Below the pieces are notes generated by a model. It did no database searches and was not told the DNA's origin. It saw nothing but the letters and a program-made list of their open reading frames with translations. The translations under genes and the position numbers were made by a program. From Campylobacterales bacterium (lineage in GTDB: Bacteria; Campylobacterota; Campylobacteria; Campylobacterales; QNZT01), in contig JALULO010000077.1 in NCBI GenBank assembly GCA_027056215.1, positions 1 through 12,692 on the forward strand: 12,692 nucleotides of DNA, in the 5' to 3' direction. Shown here one piece after another: positions 5,971 through 12,692 of this stretch; position 1 is the first letter of the stretch, and the number at the start of each line of letters is the position of its first letter.

Positions 5971-6370
5971 GATCAACAAAAAAATCCAGAGAATCAACTA
6001 CTATTTAAAACTTTTAGAAACCTATAAAGCAGATTGTGAAGAACGATTTATCAAAGATTCTATGTTTGAAGGTGCATTGTTACACTATCTTTATCTCGCA
6101 AGTGACGGATGTATCTCTTTAGCAGAGATGGTACTCAAATCAAAAAACATAGGTAAATCACAAAGCTACTATGAAGCGATAGACATGTTAGGCGAATACA
6201 ATATCATTCCAAGAGATTTTGCTTATGATTTTGCAAAAATTGCCTCTTTTAGAAACTTTTTAGCACATGACTATGAGAAAATCGATCATCTTGTTATCTG
6301 CAAAGAAGCTTTAAATAAGTTAAGCGATATCAAAACATATCTCAGCTTTATCGAAAAAACCATCAGTTGA
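5960..6370 (+). CDS. hepT: HepT-type HEPN ribonuclease toxin (DUF86)
   Basis: 136 residues, all-helical HEPN (DUF86) protein. The catalytic R-x4-H-x-Y motif is intact as RNFLAHDY, with Arg98, His103 and Tyr105. In characterised HepT proteins Arg and His form the RNase active site in a dimer, and the Tyr is the residue AMPylated by MntA. Other family marks are the N-terminal 'KIQRINYYLKLLE' helix and 'DMLGEYNIIPRDFAYDFAKIASFRNFLAHDY', which matches the conserved DUF86 core closely. The start ATG at 5960 lies inside the last codons of mntA (11-bp overlap), and no separate ribosome site is obvious, consistent with translational coupling so that toxin is made only with antitoxin. The 32 bp to the convergent downstream gene contain no terminator that I can see. 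Confidence 0.9.
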   Translation: MRHKINKKIQRINYYLKLLETYKADCEERFIKDSMFEGALLHYLYLASDGCISLAEMVLKSKNIGKSQSYYEAIDMLGEYNIIPRDFAYDFAKIASFRNFLAHDYEKIDHLVICKEALNKLSDIKTYLSFIEKTIS

Positions 6371-6402
6371 AGCATATCATTAAAAGCACAAGGTTCGTTT
6401 AC

Positions 6403-8397
6403 CTACCTCTCCTCTATCTTTTTAATCACTTTTGAGAGATTTTTGTCTATCGCAAAACAGCTGTCTATCTTACATGCTAGAAACTTTTTATCTTTGGTTG
6501 CTTTGGTAAGTGTGTAGGGGTATTTGATCGCATTTAACGCTTTTTTGTGTGCCAAAAGATTTTCTTTTGTTGTCTTGATGACCACATTTGATAAAAGGCT
6601 TTGTAGGTAGACTTTTAAGGCATATGGGAACTGTGAGGGTGCGTTGTTTACATCATGTAGCTGTGATTTTAGTGCTTTTTGGGCAAAGTCATGTAACTTT
6701 AGGTTGTCGCTTAAGATGTCTATTTTAAAAAGGTTTTCTAACATGACAGCGAGTGCTGATCGGTAAGATGCGTCATACAAGGAAGCTTTGGCTTTGAAGG
6801 CATCATCTGACATATACCACGTGCCATTTTGGTAAAATTTCATCACTGCTTTATCGGAAAGTGTTTTGGCAAGTTCTAGATCATGGTTGTCATAGCTGGC
6901 TTCATATGATTGGAGTAAAGCGGCTATCAAAAAAGCATAATCTTCCAGATATCCTTTGACTTTGGGTTTCTTTCCTAAGATCACTTGATGATACAATTCA
7001 CCATCTATGTAGAGATGTTTTAACACACTTTTAAGGGATACTTTGGCTTTTGTATTGTAGCTCTGTTCTACATATTTTCCAGCTTGAAACAGTCCGCTTA
7101 TAAAGAGGCTATTCCATGAGGTTTGGATTTTATGGTCTATAAAGGCATAGTTTTTTTTCGCTCTGTTGGCACGGAGGATCTTTTTGCCCTTTGCTAGATT
7201 TTTGGGTGTATCAAGCCCGCTTAGGTAGGGGTTGGTCTGTTTGTGTTCAAAGTTGCCTTCAGGATAGATACTATAATAGGTCAAGATCGCTTTTGCATCT
7301 TCTTTGGTGAAACCACCATCGATCAAATCTTTGAGACTCTGTTTATAGTCAAAAACAAAGTACTTACCCTCTTTGCCATCACTATCGGCATCACTTGCAG
7401 AGTAGTACACGCCCTCTTTTTCAAAACGCTCGCTGATATTTTCTATCGTCTCTTTGATAACTGTTTTAAAATCTTCATCTTTAGTGATCGCATATGCATT
7501 GGCATAAGTTTGAAGTAGTTCGGCATTGGTATAAAGCATCTTTTCAAAGTGTGGGATCATCCACATCTCATCGACACTATAACGGTAAAAACCACCCTCT
7601 ATCTGATCATAGATACCGCCACGACGCATCGCGGTCAAGGCTTCTGTCGCCATCGTAAGGGCTTGTTTGTTGTGGGTGATTCTGTAGATGTCTAACAGGG
7701 TATCAAGGGTTGTTGCATGAGGAAACTTTGGAGATGTACCGATACCTTTGAACTTGTTGTCGTATTGGCTTTGGATAGATTGTACAAAAGTATCTGCGAT
7801 AGAGAGATCCAGGGCGATAGGTGTTGTTGTTTGTTCTTCACTTTCATAACGCTTTATCGCTGTTTCTATAGAAGTAGCACTTTTGGCAACATCATCAGGC
7901 TTGTTTTTGAAGGCATCATCAAGCACTTGCAACATCCCCATCAATCCTGCACGTCCATAGCGGTTATCTGGTGGAAGGTAAGTTGCCGAATAAAATACTT
8001 TTCGCTCAGGTGTCATCACAATCGTCAAAGGCCAACCCCCACCTCTTCTGTGCATGAGCATAAAAACATCTTGATAATGTCTGTCTATATGTGGATACTC
8101 TTCACGATCAACTTTGATAGAGACGTAATCTTTGTTCAATAGCTTAGCAACGGCTTCATTTTCAAAGGATTCTCGCTCCATGACATGACACCAATGGCAT
8201 GTACTGTAACCGATAGAGAGGAAGATGAGTTTATGCTCTTTTTTTGCTTTTGCAAATGCTTCATCACTCCAAGGATACCAATTTACAGGGTTATGTGCGT
8301 GTTGCTGAAGATAGGGAGAGTCTTCATGAAGTAGTTTGTTGGTATATGCATGAACTTGTGCCATCAAAATCCATCCTATAAATAGTATTTTTAACAT
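6403..8397 (-). CDS. Exported thioredoxin-domain protein of the DUF255/YyaL (SSP411) family
   Basis: 664 residues, full length for the family (usually about 650-700). The usual family N-terminus, NKLLHEDSPYLQQHAHNPVNWYPW, begins at residue 20; before it is a leader MLKILFIGWILMAQVHA with one Lys, a hydrophobic core and an A-type cleavage site, so the protein is probably secreted to the periplasm. The thioredoxin-like domain (about 20-180) has the redox motif CHWC (Cys67, Cys70) followed by HVMERESF, and the cis-Pro-type loop GGGWPLTIVMTP (119-130). The remaining about 450 residues resemble an (alpha/alpha)6 barrel of the N-acylglucosamine-epimerase superfamily, with 'MRRGGIYDQIEGGFYRYSVDEMWMIPHFEKMLYTNAELL' as the best-conserved block. 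A C-terminal C-x4-C pair (ACKIDSC) is present. Substrate unknown; family members are often only called thioredoxin domain-containing. It is transcribed alone, convergent to hepT and divergent from the chemoreceptor gene. Confidence 0.9.
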   Translation of the reverse strand: MLKILFIGWILMAQVHAYTNKLLHEDSPYLQQHAHNPVNWYPWSDEAFAKAKKEHKLIFLSIGYSTCHWCHVMERESFENEAVAKLLNKDYVSIKVDREEYPHIDRHYQDVFMLMHRRGGGWPLTIVMTPERKVFYSATYLPPDNRYGRAGLMGMLQVLDDAFKNKPDDVAKSATSIETAIKRYESEEQTTTPIALDLSIADTFVQSIQSQYDNKFKGIGTSPKFPHATTLDTLLDIYRITHNKQALTMATEALTAMRRGGIYDQIEGGFYRYSVDEMWMIPHFEKMLYTNAELLQTYANAYAITKDEDFKTVIKETIENISERFEKEGVYYSASDADSDGKEGKYFVFDYKQSLKDLIDGGFTKEDAKAILTYYSIYPEGNFEHKQTNPYLSGLDTPKNLAKGKKILRANRAKKNYAFIDHKIQTSWNSLFISGLFQAGKYVEQSYNTKAKVSLKSVLKHLYIDGELYHQVILGKKPKVKGYLEDYAFLIAALLQSYEASYDNHDLELAKTLSDKAVMKFYQNGTWYMSDDAFKAKASLYDASYRSALAVMLENLFKIDILSDNLKLHDFAQKALKSQLHDVNNAPSQFPYALKVYLQSLLSNVVIKTTKENLLAHKKALNAIKYPYTLTKATKDKKFLACKIDSCFAIDKNLSKVIKKIEER

Positions 8398-8405
8398 CGT
8401 TTAAC

Positions 8406-8435
8406 CTTATGGTCGACTTTTAGCACATTGTATCA
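8406..8435 (-). promoter_or_regulatory. Extended -10 promoter and ribosome site of the DUF255 gene
   Basis: On the minus strand TGATACAAT lies at 8435-8427, an extended -10 with one mismatch from TATAAT, giving transcription from near 8420 and a leader of about 23 nt. AAGG at 8409-8406 is 8 nt before the ATG at 8397. No convincing -35 box is present. Confidence 0.55.
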
Positions 8436-8476
8436 TATAAGCGTAAATCACTCTTATTTGGAAGTACTTAAATCTA

Positions 8477-8503
8477 TAAATTTATTTTTTCTACGACCGA
8501 TTT
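8477..8503 (+). promoter_or_regulatory. Candidate sigma-28 (FliA) promoter of the chemoreceptor gene
   Basis: TAAATTTA at 8477-8484, then 11 bp, then ACCGATTT at 8496-8503. The spacing equals that of the enterobacterial FliA consensus (TAAAGTTT-N11-GCCGATAA), and CGATTT fits the CGATWT -10 core of Campylobacter FliA promoters. Transcription would start near 8510, about 40 nt before the ATG at 8551. The downstream gene is a chemotaxis receptor, a class commonly under sigma-28 control. Confidence 0.65.
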
Positions 8504-8550
8504 AATAGCAACGGAAATGTTTTCCTAAAATCACTTTTGAAAGATATGCT

Positions 8551-10053
8551 ATGAATCAAGACCCAAACAAAGAGATAAAACAAAAGTTACTTACCATACC
8601 TATTTTGTTTATCGCAGTTGTTGCTGTCTGTATTGCTGTAAGTGCTTCACTAATCATCATGTATGATATGCACCAACAACTTGATGTATTACAAAGCAAC
8701 ATCAACGACACTATGTTATTAACCAAGATTTCAAATACCCTTAACGAAACAACAACAGATATCTATATAAATATTGCCATAACAACACTCATGATCATCG
8801 CTTTGTTTTCTATCATACTTATACCCATCATCAAAAAAACGTTTATCAAACGTCTTGACAATGTTCAAAACGGTATTTTTGACTTTTTTGACTTTTTAGA
8901 TGGAAAAAAAAGCCAACTAAAATATATTGATAAAGTTACAGGCGCTATATCAAATGCTATAAACACAAGAATGCAACATATCCAAAAAAATATCTCTGAA
9001 GATAAAGCTTTTATAAGTGCTTTTATAGAGATTGTTTCAAAAGTAAAACATGGAGACTATAGTAAAGTCATCACTGTCAAACCACACAATCCATTGTTAC
9101 AGCAAGCTTACACCGGTACAAATGAGATGATAAAGTCACTTGAAACTGATATAGGTCATGATCTCAACCAAATCCTTGATATCATAGAAGAATATGCACA
9201 AGAAAACTATACAAACACTATCACCAATCCATCTGGAAAAGTAGAACTCTCTATCAATAAACTTCGTGATGTTATCGTCCATATGCTCCATGAAAATAGA
9301 CAACACAATATGAAATTTAAACAAAGAGCACAAAATGTTAACCAAAATATCAACACTGTTTATACCAATATAGACCATAAATTGAAACATTCTTTTGAAA
9401 AGATTCTTGTATCTGTTGATGAAGTAACCCATCATATCAAAAACAATGTTGAGAGTGCTTCTTATATGGCATCATTTTCGCAAGCTGTTACTGATTCAGC
9501 AAAAGATGGCGAATCACTTGCTAACCAAACTGCTCTTGCTATGAATGATATCAAAGAAAAAGTAGAAACAATAAACAATGCCATATCAGTCATCGATAAA
9601 ATCACGATGCAAACCAATATCCTCTCTTTAAATGCTGCTGTTGAAGCTTCCTCAGCAGGTGAATACGGTAAAGGTTTTGCAGTCGTTGCACAAGAAGTTA
9701 GAAATCTAGCAGCACAAACGGCAAACGCTTCTAAAGATATCAAACAGATCGTTGAAATCGCCCAACAAAAAACAGATACAGGTTCACAAATCGCAACAAA
9801 GATGATAGAAGGTTATCATGACTTAGTTTCACAGGTATCAAAAACGATGGAACTTATCTATGAAATCACACAAAATTCCAATGTCCAAGATGAAAACATT
9901 CATCTTATCCATGAACGTCTTACCAATCTTTCAGATATGATCGAAGAGAGTACCGAAGCACTTTATAAAGCAAGAGAGCTTTCAAATGAAAATCTAAAAA
10001 ATGCACAAAAAAGTCTTGAAGGTATCGAAGAGAAACAATTTACCTGCATTTAG
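8551..10053 (+). CDS. Methyl-accepting chemotaxis protein with a very short periplasmic loop
   Basis: 500-residue chemoreceptor. TM1 is about 13-37 and TM2 about 72-94, leaving only about 35 residues outside the membrane, too small for a typical Cache or four-helix sensor domain. TM2 is followed by a HAMP-like segment containing the 'NGIFDFFDFLDGKK' sequence I associate with Campylobacterota receptors, then a region (about 150-250, 'KVKHGDYSKVITV') that looks like a second HAMP-like or linker unit. The signalling tip is canonical: IDKITMQTNILSLNAAVEAS followed by GEYGKGFAVVAQEVRNLAAQT (349-390). The C-terminal arm ends in EEKQFTCI with no CheR/CheB-tethering pentapeptide. It would couple through CheW to CheA and polar flagella, sensing perhaps membrane, cytoplasmic or energy state. 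Ribosome site is weak (GAAAG, 7-nt spacer). The next gene starts 36 bp downstream and may be read from the same transcript. Confidence 0.93.
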   Translation: MNQDPNKEIKQKLLTIPILFIAVVAVCIAVSASLIIMYDMHQQLDVLQSNINDTMLLTKISNTLNETTTDIYINIAITTLMIIALFSIILIPIIKKTFIKRLDNVQNGIFDFFDFLDGKKSQLKYIDKVTGAISNAINTRMQHIQKNISEDKAFISAFIEIVSKVKHGDYSKVITVKPHNPLLQQAYTGTNEMIKSLETDIGHDLNQILDIIEEYAQENYTNTITNPSGKVELSINKLRDVIVHMLHENRQHNMKFKQRAQNVNQNINTVYTNIDHKLKHSFEKILVSVDEVTHHIKNNVESASYMASFSQAVTDSAKDGESLANQTALAMNDIKEKVETINNAISVIDKITMQTNILSLNAAVEASSAGEYGKGFAVVAQEVRNLAAQTANASKDIKQIVEIAQQKTDTGSQIATKMIEGYHDLVSQVSKTMELIYEITQNSNVQDENIHLIHERLTNLSDMIEESTEALYKARELSNENLKNAQKSLEGIEEKQFTCI

Positions 10054-10078
10054 GTATCATGCGTGCTCATCTTTTAAA

Positions 10079-10083
10079 AGAGG
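10079..10083 (+). promoter_or_regulatory. Ribosome site of the MscS-family gene
   Basis: AGAGG at 10079-10083 lies 6 nt before the ATG at 10090 and fixes this start. The 36-bp gap after the chemoreceptor stop shows no promoter or terminator, so the channel gene is probably co-transcribed with the receptor. Confidence 0.55.
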
Positions 10084-10089
10084 TCGGTT

Positions 10090-12009
10090 ATGAAAAGAGT
10101 GTTTTTTTTACTTCTATTTTTTACAGGATTGTTATTTGGTGGTATGCATTTCTGGCAAAATATCACAGAAGTTGAAAATAACTTCTTTCAAAAAGAAAAT
10201 ATTTTAAAAATTATCAACGAGGGCAATCTTACCAAAGCACTTGATGAGAACCAGACAAGTACACAAATGGATGAAAAGTTTCATGCCTTTGAGGGCATCA
10301 TCATCTTGCTCAAAAATGAACCTTACTCGCTTGATAAAAACAGTACATCTTTTTTTGATCCAAAACAAAGCGATACAAAGATCAACCAGTTAAAACTTCG
10401 CATCGAATCAAACAGAAAGTATGGTTATCTACAAGCTGTAAAACGTGATAAAATCATTTTACAAACACTGCAAATCAAACGTAATATTTTCCAATTTTTT
10501 CACTATCTTGCCGACAACTGGACGCAACTTGAACAAAAATCACTCATAGAGTATATCGCAAAAAATCGCCAAGAACTTAAAAAAGTACCCATCAAAGATA
10601 TCATCACTATGTACAAAGAAGTAGAGAAGCAAAAAGGAACCGTTGCAAAACAGGTTCAAAAGAACTTTTTTAACTTTGCCAAACACTACTACTTTTTTGA
10701 CAGTTTTTTAGATTATCTAACTATCAATGCAAAGCTTTTGACCTATCACTCTATCGCCAATGAGCTACAACTCGATAACCTCATCAACTACATCAATAAA
10801 CAAACTTTTTTTGCAAAGACAAATGTTTATCTGCGATACCTCAAAACAGATGCGGGAAGAATTATCCTTTTTGTAGGGATTATTCTCTTTTTCTGGCTTT
10901 TAAATTATCTGATTTACAAAAGATTGTATCATTATTTCAGATCCCGGATTTTACGCACTGAGGATGATGTCGATGATATCCTCATAGAGAACTTAAACCA
11001 AATCCGGAAACCTGTCTTTTTTCTGATCAACGGTATCGGCATCGAACTCGCCCTAGAAGTGCTAAAATATCCTCAACCGTTAAGTGATCGGATCAATCTT
11101 TTCTTTTATCTCTTCTTTATCATCATCATCGCCTATATCATGATGAAACTGGTGGAAAATATCTTTTTTGCCTATTTTAACCACCGCAATGCTTCGCACA
11201 ACAAAGCACTTAGAGGCGAACTTTTAAACTTGATGCTCTCTGTTGCAAAAGTGCTTATTTTTTTAGCGGCTTCGATCATCACTATGATCAAACTCGGTGT
11301 CAATATCACCGGACTTTTGACATCACTTGGAATCGGTGGTCTTGCGGTGGCACTTGCAGCACAAACCACCCTTTCAAACTTTTTTGGTCTGCTCAAAATC
11401 GTTTTTGATGAATCCTTTTCACAAGGTGACTGGATCGCTACCAAAGATGTAGAGGGAACCGTTGTTGAAATCGGCTTTATTTCTACCAAAATCCGCACCT
11501 TTGACAATGCTCTCATCACCGTGCCAAACTCTGAACTGGCAAATACACCCCTCAAAAACTGGAGTAGACGCACCATAGGCAGACGTATCAAGATGCATAT
11601 CGGGGTAACGTACAATGCAAAAAAAGAGAACCTACAGCAAGCCATCGTACAGATAGACAAGATGCTTAAAGCCCATCCAGGCATCGTTACGGTCGAAAAG
11701 ATTGACCAACGTAGCCTTAAAAAACGTTATAAAACAGAAGGAAAGTTTGTCTCTACAGATGATAAGTTTGGTATCAAAACGACCCATCTTGTCTACTTTG
11801 ATCAGTTCTCAGCCTCTTCTATGGATATCCTCATTTATGTCTTTACCAATTCCATACAATGGGAAGAGTGGCTTCAAATCAAGCAAGATGTACTCTACAA
11901 GATATGGGAAATCATCGAAAACAATGACTTAGAGTTCGCTTTTCCATCGCAAACACTCTACTTTGATCCAAACAACATAGCCTCAAGTGCAAAAGAGATA
12001 CAAAAATGA
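10090..12009 (+). CDS. MscS-family mechanosensitive ion channel with large periplasmic N-terminal domain
   Basis: 639 residues, more than twice the length of E. coli MscS (286). A signal peptide (about 1-18) is followed by a mainly helical, Lys/Asn-rich periplasmic domain to about 255. Membrane segments lie about 257-278, 308-326, 336-355 and 379-400, and the pore-lining helix is about 404-437. That helix has the Gly/Ala-rich packing pattern GLLTSLGIGGLAVALAAQTTLSNFFGLLKIVFDESF, matching MscS TM3 and its kink before the cytoplasmic domain. The beta domain follows (QGDWI...VEGTVVEIGFISTKIRTFDNALITVPNSEL, 446-484), which is the most conserved MscS block, then the alpha/beta vestibule and a terminal FAFPSQTLYF (616-625). 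It probably opens on membrane tension to release solutes during hypo-osmotic shock. Size and layout recall the larger MscS paralogues (YbiO/YnaI type), but I cannot assign one. Its stop is 1 bp from the stop of the convergent MFS gene. Confidence 0.93.
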   Translation: MKRVFFLLLFFTGLLFGGMHFWQNITEVENNFFQKENILKIINEGNLTKALDENQTSTQMDEKFHAFEGIIILLKNEPYSLDKNSTSFFDPKQSDTKINQLKLRIESNRKYGYLQAVKRDKIILQTLQIKRNIFQFFHYLADNWTQLEQKSLIEYIAKNRQELKKVPIKDIITMYKEVEKQKGTVAKQVQKNFFNFAKHYYFFDSFLDYLTINAKLLTYHSIANELQLDNLINYINKQTFFAKTNVYLRYLKTDAGRIILFVGIILFFWLLNYLIYKRLYHYFRSRILRTEDDVDDILIENLNQIRKPVFFLINGIGIELALEVLKYPQPLSDRINLFFYLFFIIIIAYIMMKLVENIFFAYFNHRNASHNKALRGELLNLMLSVAKVLIFLAASIITMIKLGVNITGLLTSLGIGGLAVALAAQTTLSNFFGLLKIVFDESFSQGDWIATKDVEGTVVEIGFISTKIRTFDNALITVPNSELANTPLKNWSRRTIGRRIKMHIGVTYNAKKENLQQAIVQIDKMLKAHPGIVTVEKIDQRSLKKRYKTEGKFVSTDDKFGIKTTHLVYFDQFSASSMDILIYVFTNSIQWEEWLQIKQDVLYKIWEIIENNDLEFAFPSQTLYFDPNNIASSAKEIQK

Positions 12010-12010
12010 T

Positions 12011-12692
12011 TTAATAACTTTTAGAGGCTAAAAAATGCTCATAATAAGACTTAAACCATAGATAATATCCACCAGCTAAAACAAAGCCAAAACCTATCAT
12101 CACTGTGATAAATGCCAAAGATAATCCAGCTTTAAATGCGATACCTATAAACATCGTTGTCACTATAGAGACTATCATGAAGATCATGTCATTGTACGCA
12201 ACAACACGTCCAAGATACTTTGGCTTGGTATGCGTCTGAATCAGTGTATAGGTATAGGACCAGAGTGTTGTGGTAAAAAATCCTATAAAAAACATCATGC
12301 CAAGGGAGAGATAAAAACTTTTCTCAACCATCGCCCAGATAAGTATCATCATACCTTGCAAGAAAAAGACTTTATGCAAGTTGACATGATGTACCATTTT
12401 CCCTATCAGCAAAGGTCCAAACATCAAACCTACAGCACGCATAGCATTGAGCCATCCAATCGCAAGAGGAATCGCTATGATCTCTTTATACGCCACGTCT
12501 GTTAACAGGTTTACCAAAGCATCAAAACTCGTCAGTGCCACTGTGGCGTGAATCATGATCAGATGTAAAAGTGCTTTATGCCCTCTAAGATAGGAAAAGC
12601 CCTCGTATACCAATGTTTTGATACTTTGCGTACTCTTTGTGTGAACCTCAAACTTGATCGTTGTAAATATCACTATAGCGATCAAGAAAAGT
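12011..12692 (-). CDS. MFS transporter, C-terminal half (5' end outside window)
   Basis: The minus-strand frame is open to the window edge, and the residues before the TTG at 12685 (Leu-Phe) continue a hydrophobic helix, so this TTG is not a start; the gene is cut by the window. The 227 visible codons contain a cytoplasmic connecting segment (KTLVYEGFSYLRGHKAL) and about six membrane helices: about 42-62, 74-96 with 'IPLAIGWLNAMRAVGLMFGPLLIGKMV', and four more ending in 'GGYYLWF'. The 'GFSYLRGHKALLHLIMIHA' segment followed by 'GWLNAMRAVGLMFGPLL' is the layout of MFS efflux proteins of the MFS_3/EntS-like group. Charged residues at the helix ends (KPKYLGRVVAYNDM) fit the conserved loop between helices 10 and 11. 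The substrate cannot be judged from this half. It faces the mechanosensitive channel gene tail-to-tail. Confidence 0.85.
   Translation of the reverse strand, partial: LFLIAIVIFTTIKFEVHTKSTQSIKTLVYEGFSYLRGHKALLHLIMIHATVALTSFDALVNLLTDVAYKEIIAIPLAIGWLNAMRAVGLMFGPLLIGKMVHHVNLHKVFFLQGMMILIWAMVEKSFYLSLGMMFFIGFFTTTLWSYTYTLIQTHTKPKYLGRVVAYNDMIFMIVSIVTTMFIGIAFKAGLSLAFITVMIGFGFVLAGGYYLWFKSYYEHFLASKSY

Noticed and set aside
7717..8142. Plus-strand 141-residue open frame inside the DUF255 gene
   Set aside because: It is a shadow of the thioredoxin/barrel coding region, with no family resemblance or upstream signals.
8513..8525. GGAAA-TGT-TTTCC hairpin before the chemoreceptor as a terminator or riboswitch
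   Set aside because: A 5-bp stem without a U-run in a 40-nt leader is too weak and short to support either.
10059..10089. Possible small ORF between the chemoreceptor and channel genes (ATG at 10059)
   Set aside because: The frame is out of phase with the channel gene, runs into it, and has no ribosome site; the AGAGG serves the ATG at 10090.
11172..11684. Minus-strand 170-residue open frame inside the MscS gene
   Set aside because: It lies opposite the most conserved part of the channel; the long frame is explained by codon bias of the real gene.

Overview
The window reads as chromosome of an AT-rich, motile, diderm Campylobacterota bacterium (Sulfurimonas/Sulfurovum-like). This is inferred from Lys/Asn/Ile-rich proteins, extended -10 promoters (TGnTAYAAT) that mostly lack a clear -35 box, a chemoreceptor with the 'FFDFL' post-membrane segment I associate with this phylum, and several outer-membrane/periplasmic families. 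I cannot name a genus or species from sequence alone. There is no gene-free stretch above 300 bases, and I see no rRNA, tRNA, CRISPR array, insertion sequence or phage gene.

Region 1 (1-3005) is a sensory locus. It holds the C-terminal end of an outer-membrane beta-barrel, a small single-domain PstS-like periplasmic protein, and a membrane histidine kinase coupled to it by an ATGA overlap. An OmpR-type response regulator sits on the opposite strand and overlaps the kinase gene tail-to-tail by 14 bp. A plausible model is that barrel and PstS-like protein present a ligand to the kinase, which signals to the regulator; no ABC-transporter genes are visible.

Region 2 (3006-5447) starts at a 189-bp intergenic region divergent from the regulator gene. 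It encodes a tiny DUF4266 lipoprotein ending in a Gly/Cys tail, a DUF3570 outer-membrane barrel translationally nested into it, and an exported DUF4197 protein with its own good promoter. None of these families has a settled function to my knowledge. Together with the flanking two-component system this is the best candidate for an undescribed envelope system.

Region 3 (5448-6370) is a MntA/HepT (nucleotidyltransferase/HEPN) toxin-antitoxin pair, antitoxin first, whose nearest promoter may give a leaderless mRNA. An AT-rich interrupted inverted repeat lies just upstream.

Region 4 (6403-8397, minus strand) is a full-length DUF255/YyaL-type thioredoxin-fold protein with an apparent signal peptide, so probably periplasmic.

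Region 5 (8398-12692) holds a methyl-accepting chemotaxis protein behind a convincing sigma-28 (FliA) type promoter, then an MscS-family mechanosensitive channel with a large periplasmic N-terminal domain, and convergent to it the C-terminal half of an MFS transporter cut by the window end. Gene packing is tight throughout, with three tail-to-tail junctions (14-bp overlap, 32-bp gap, 1-bp gap) and no obvious intrinsic terminators.
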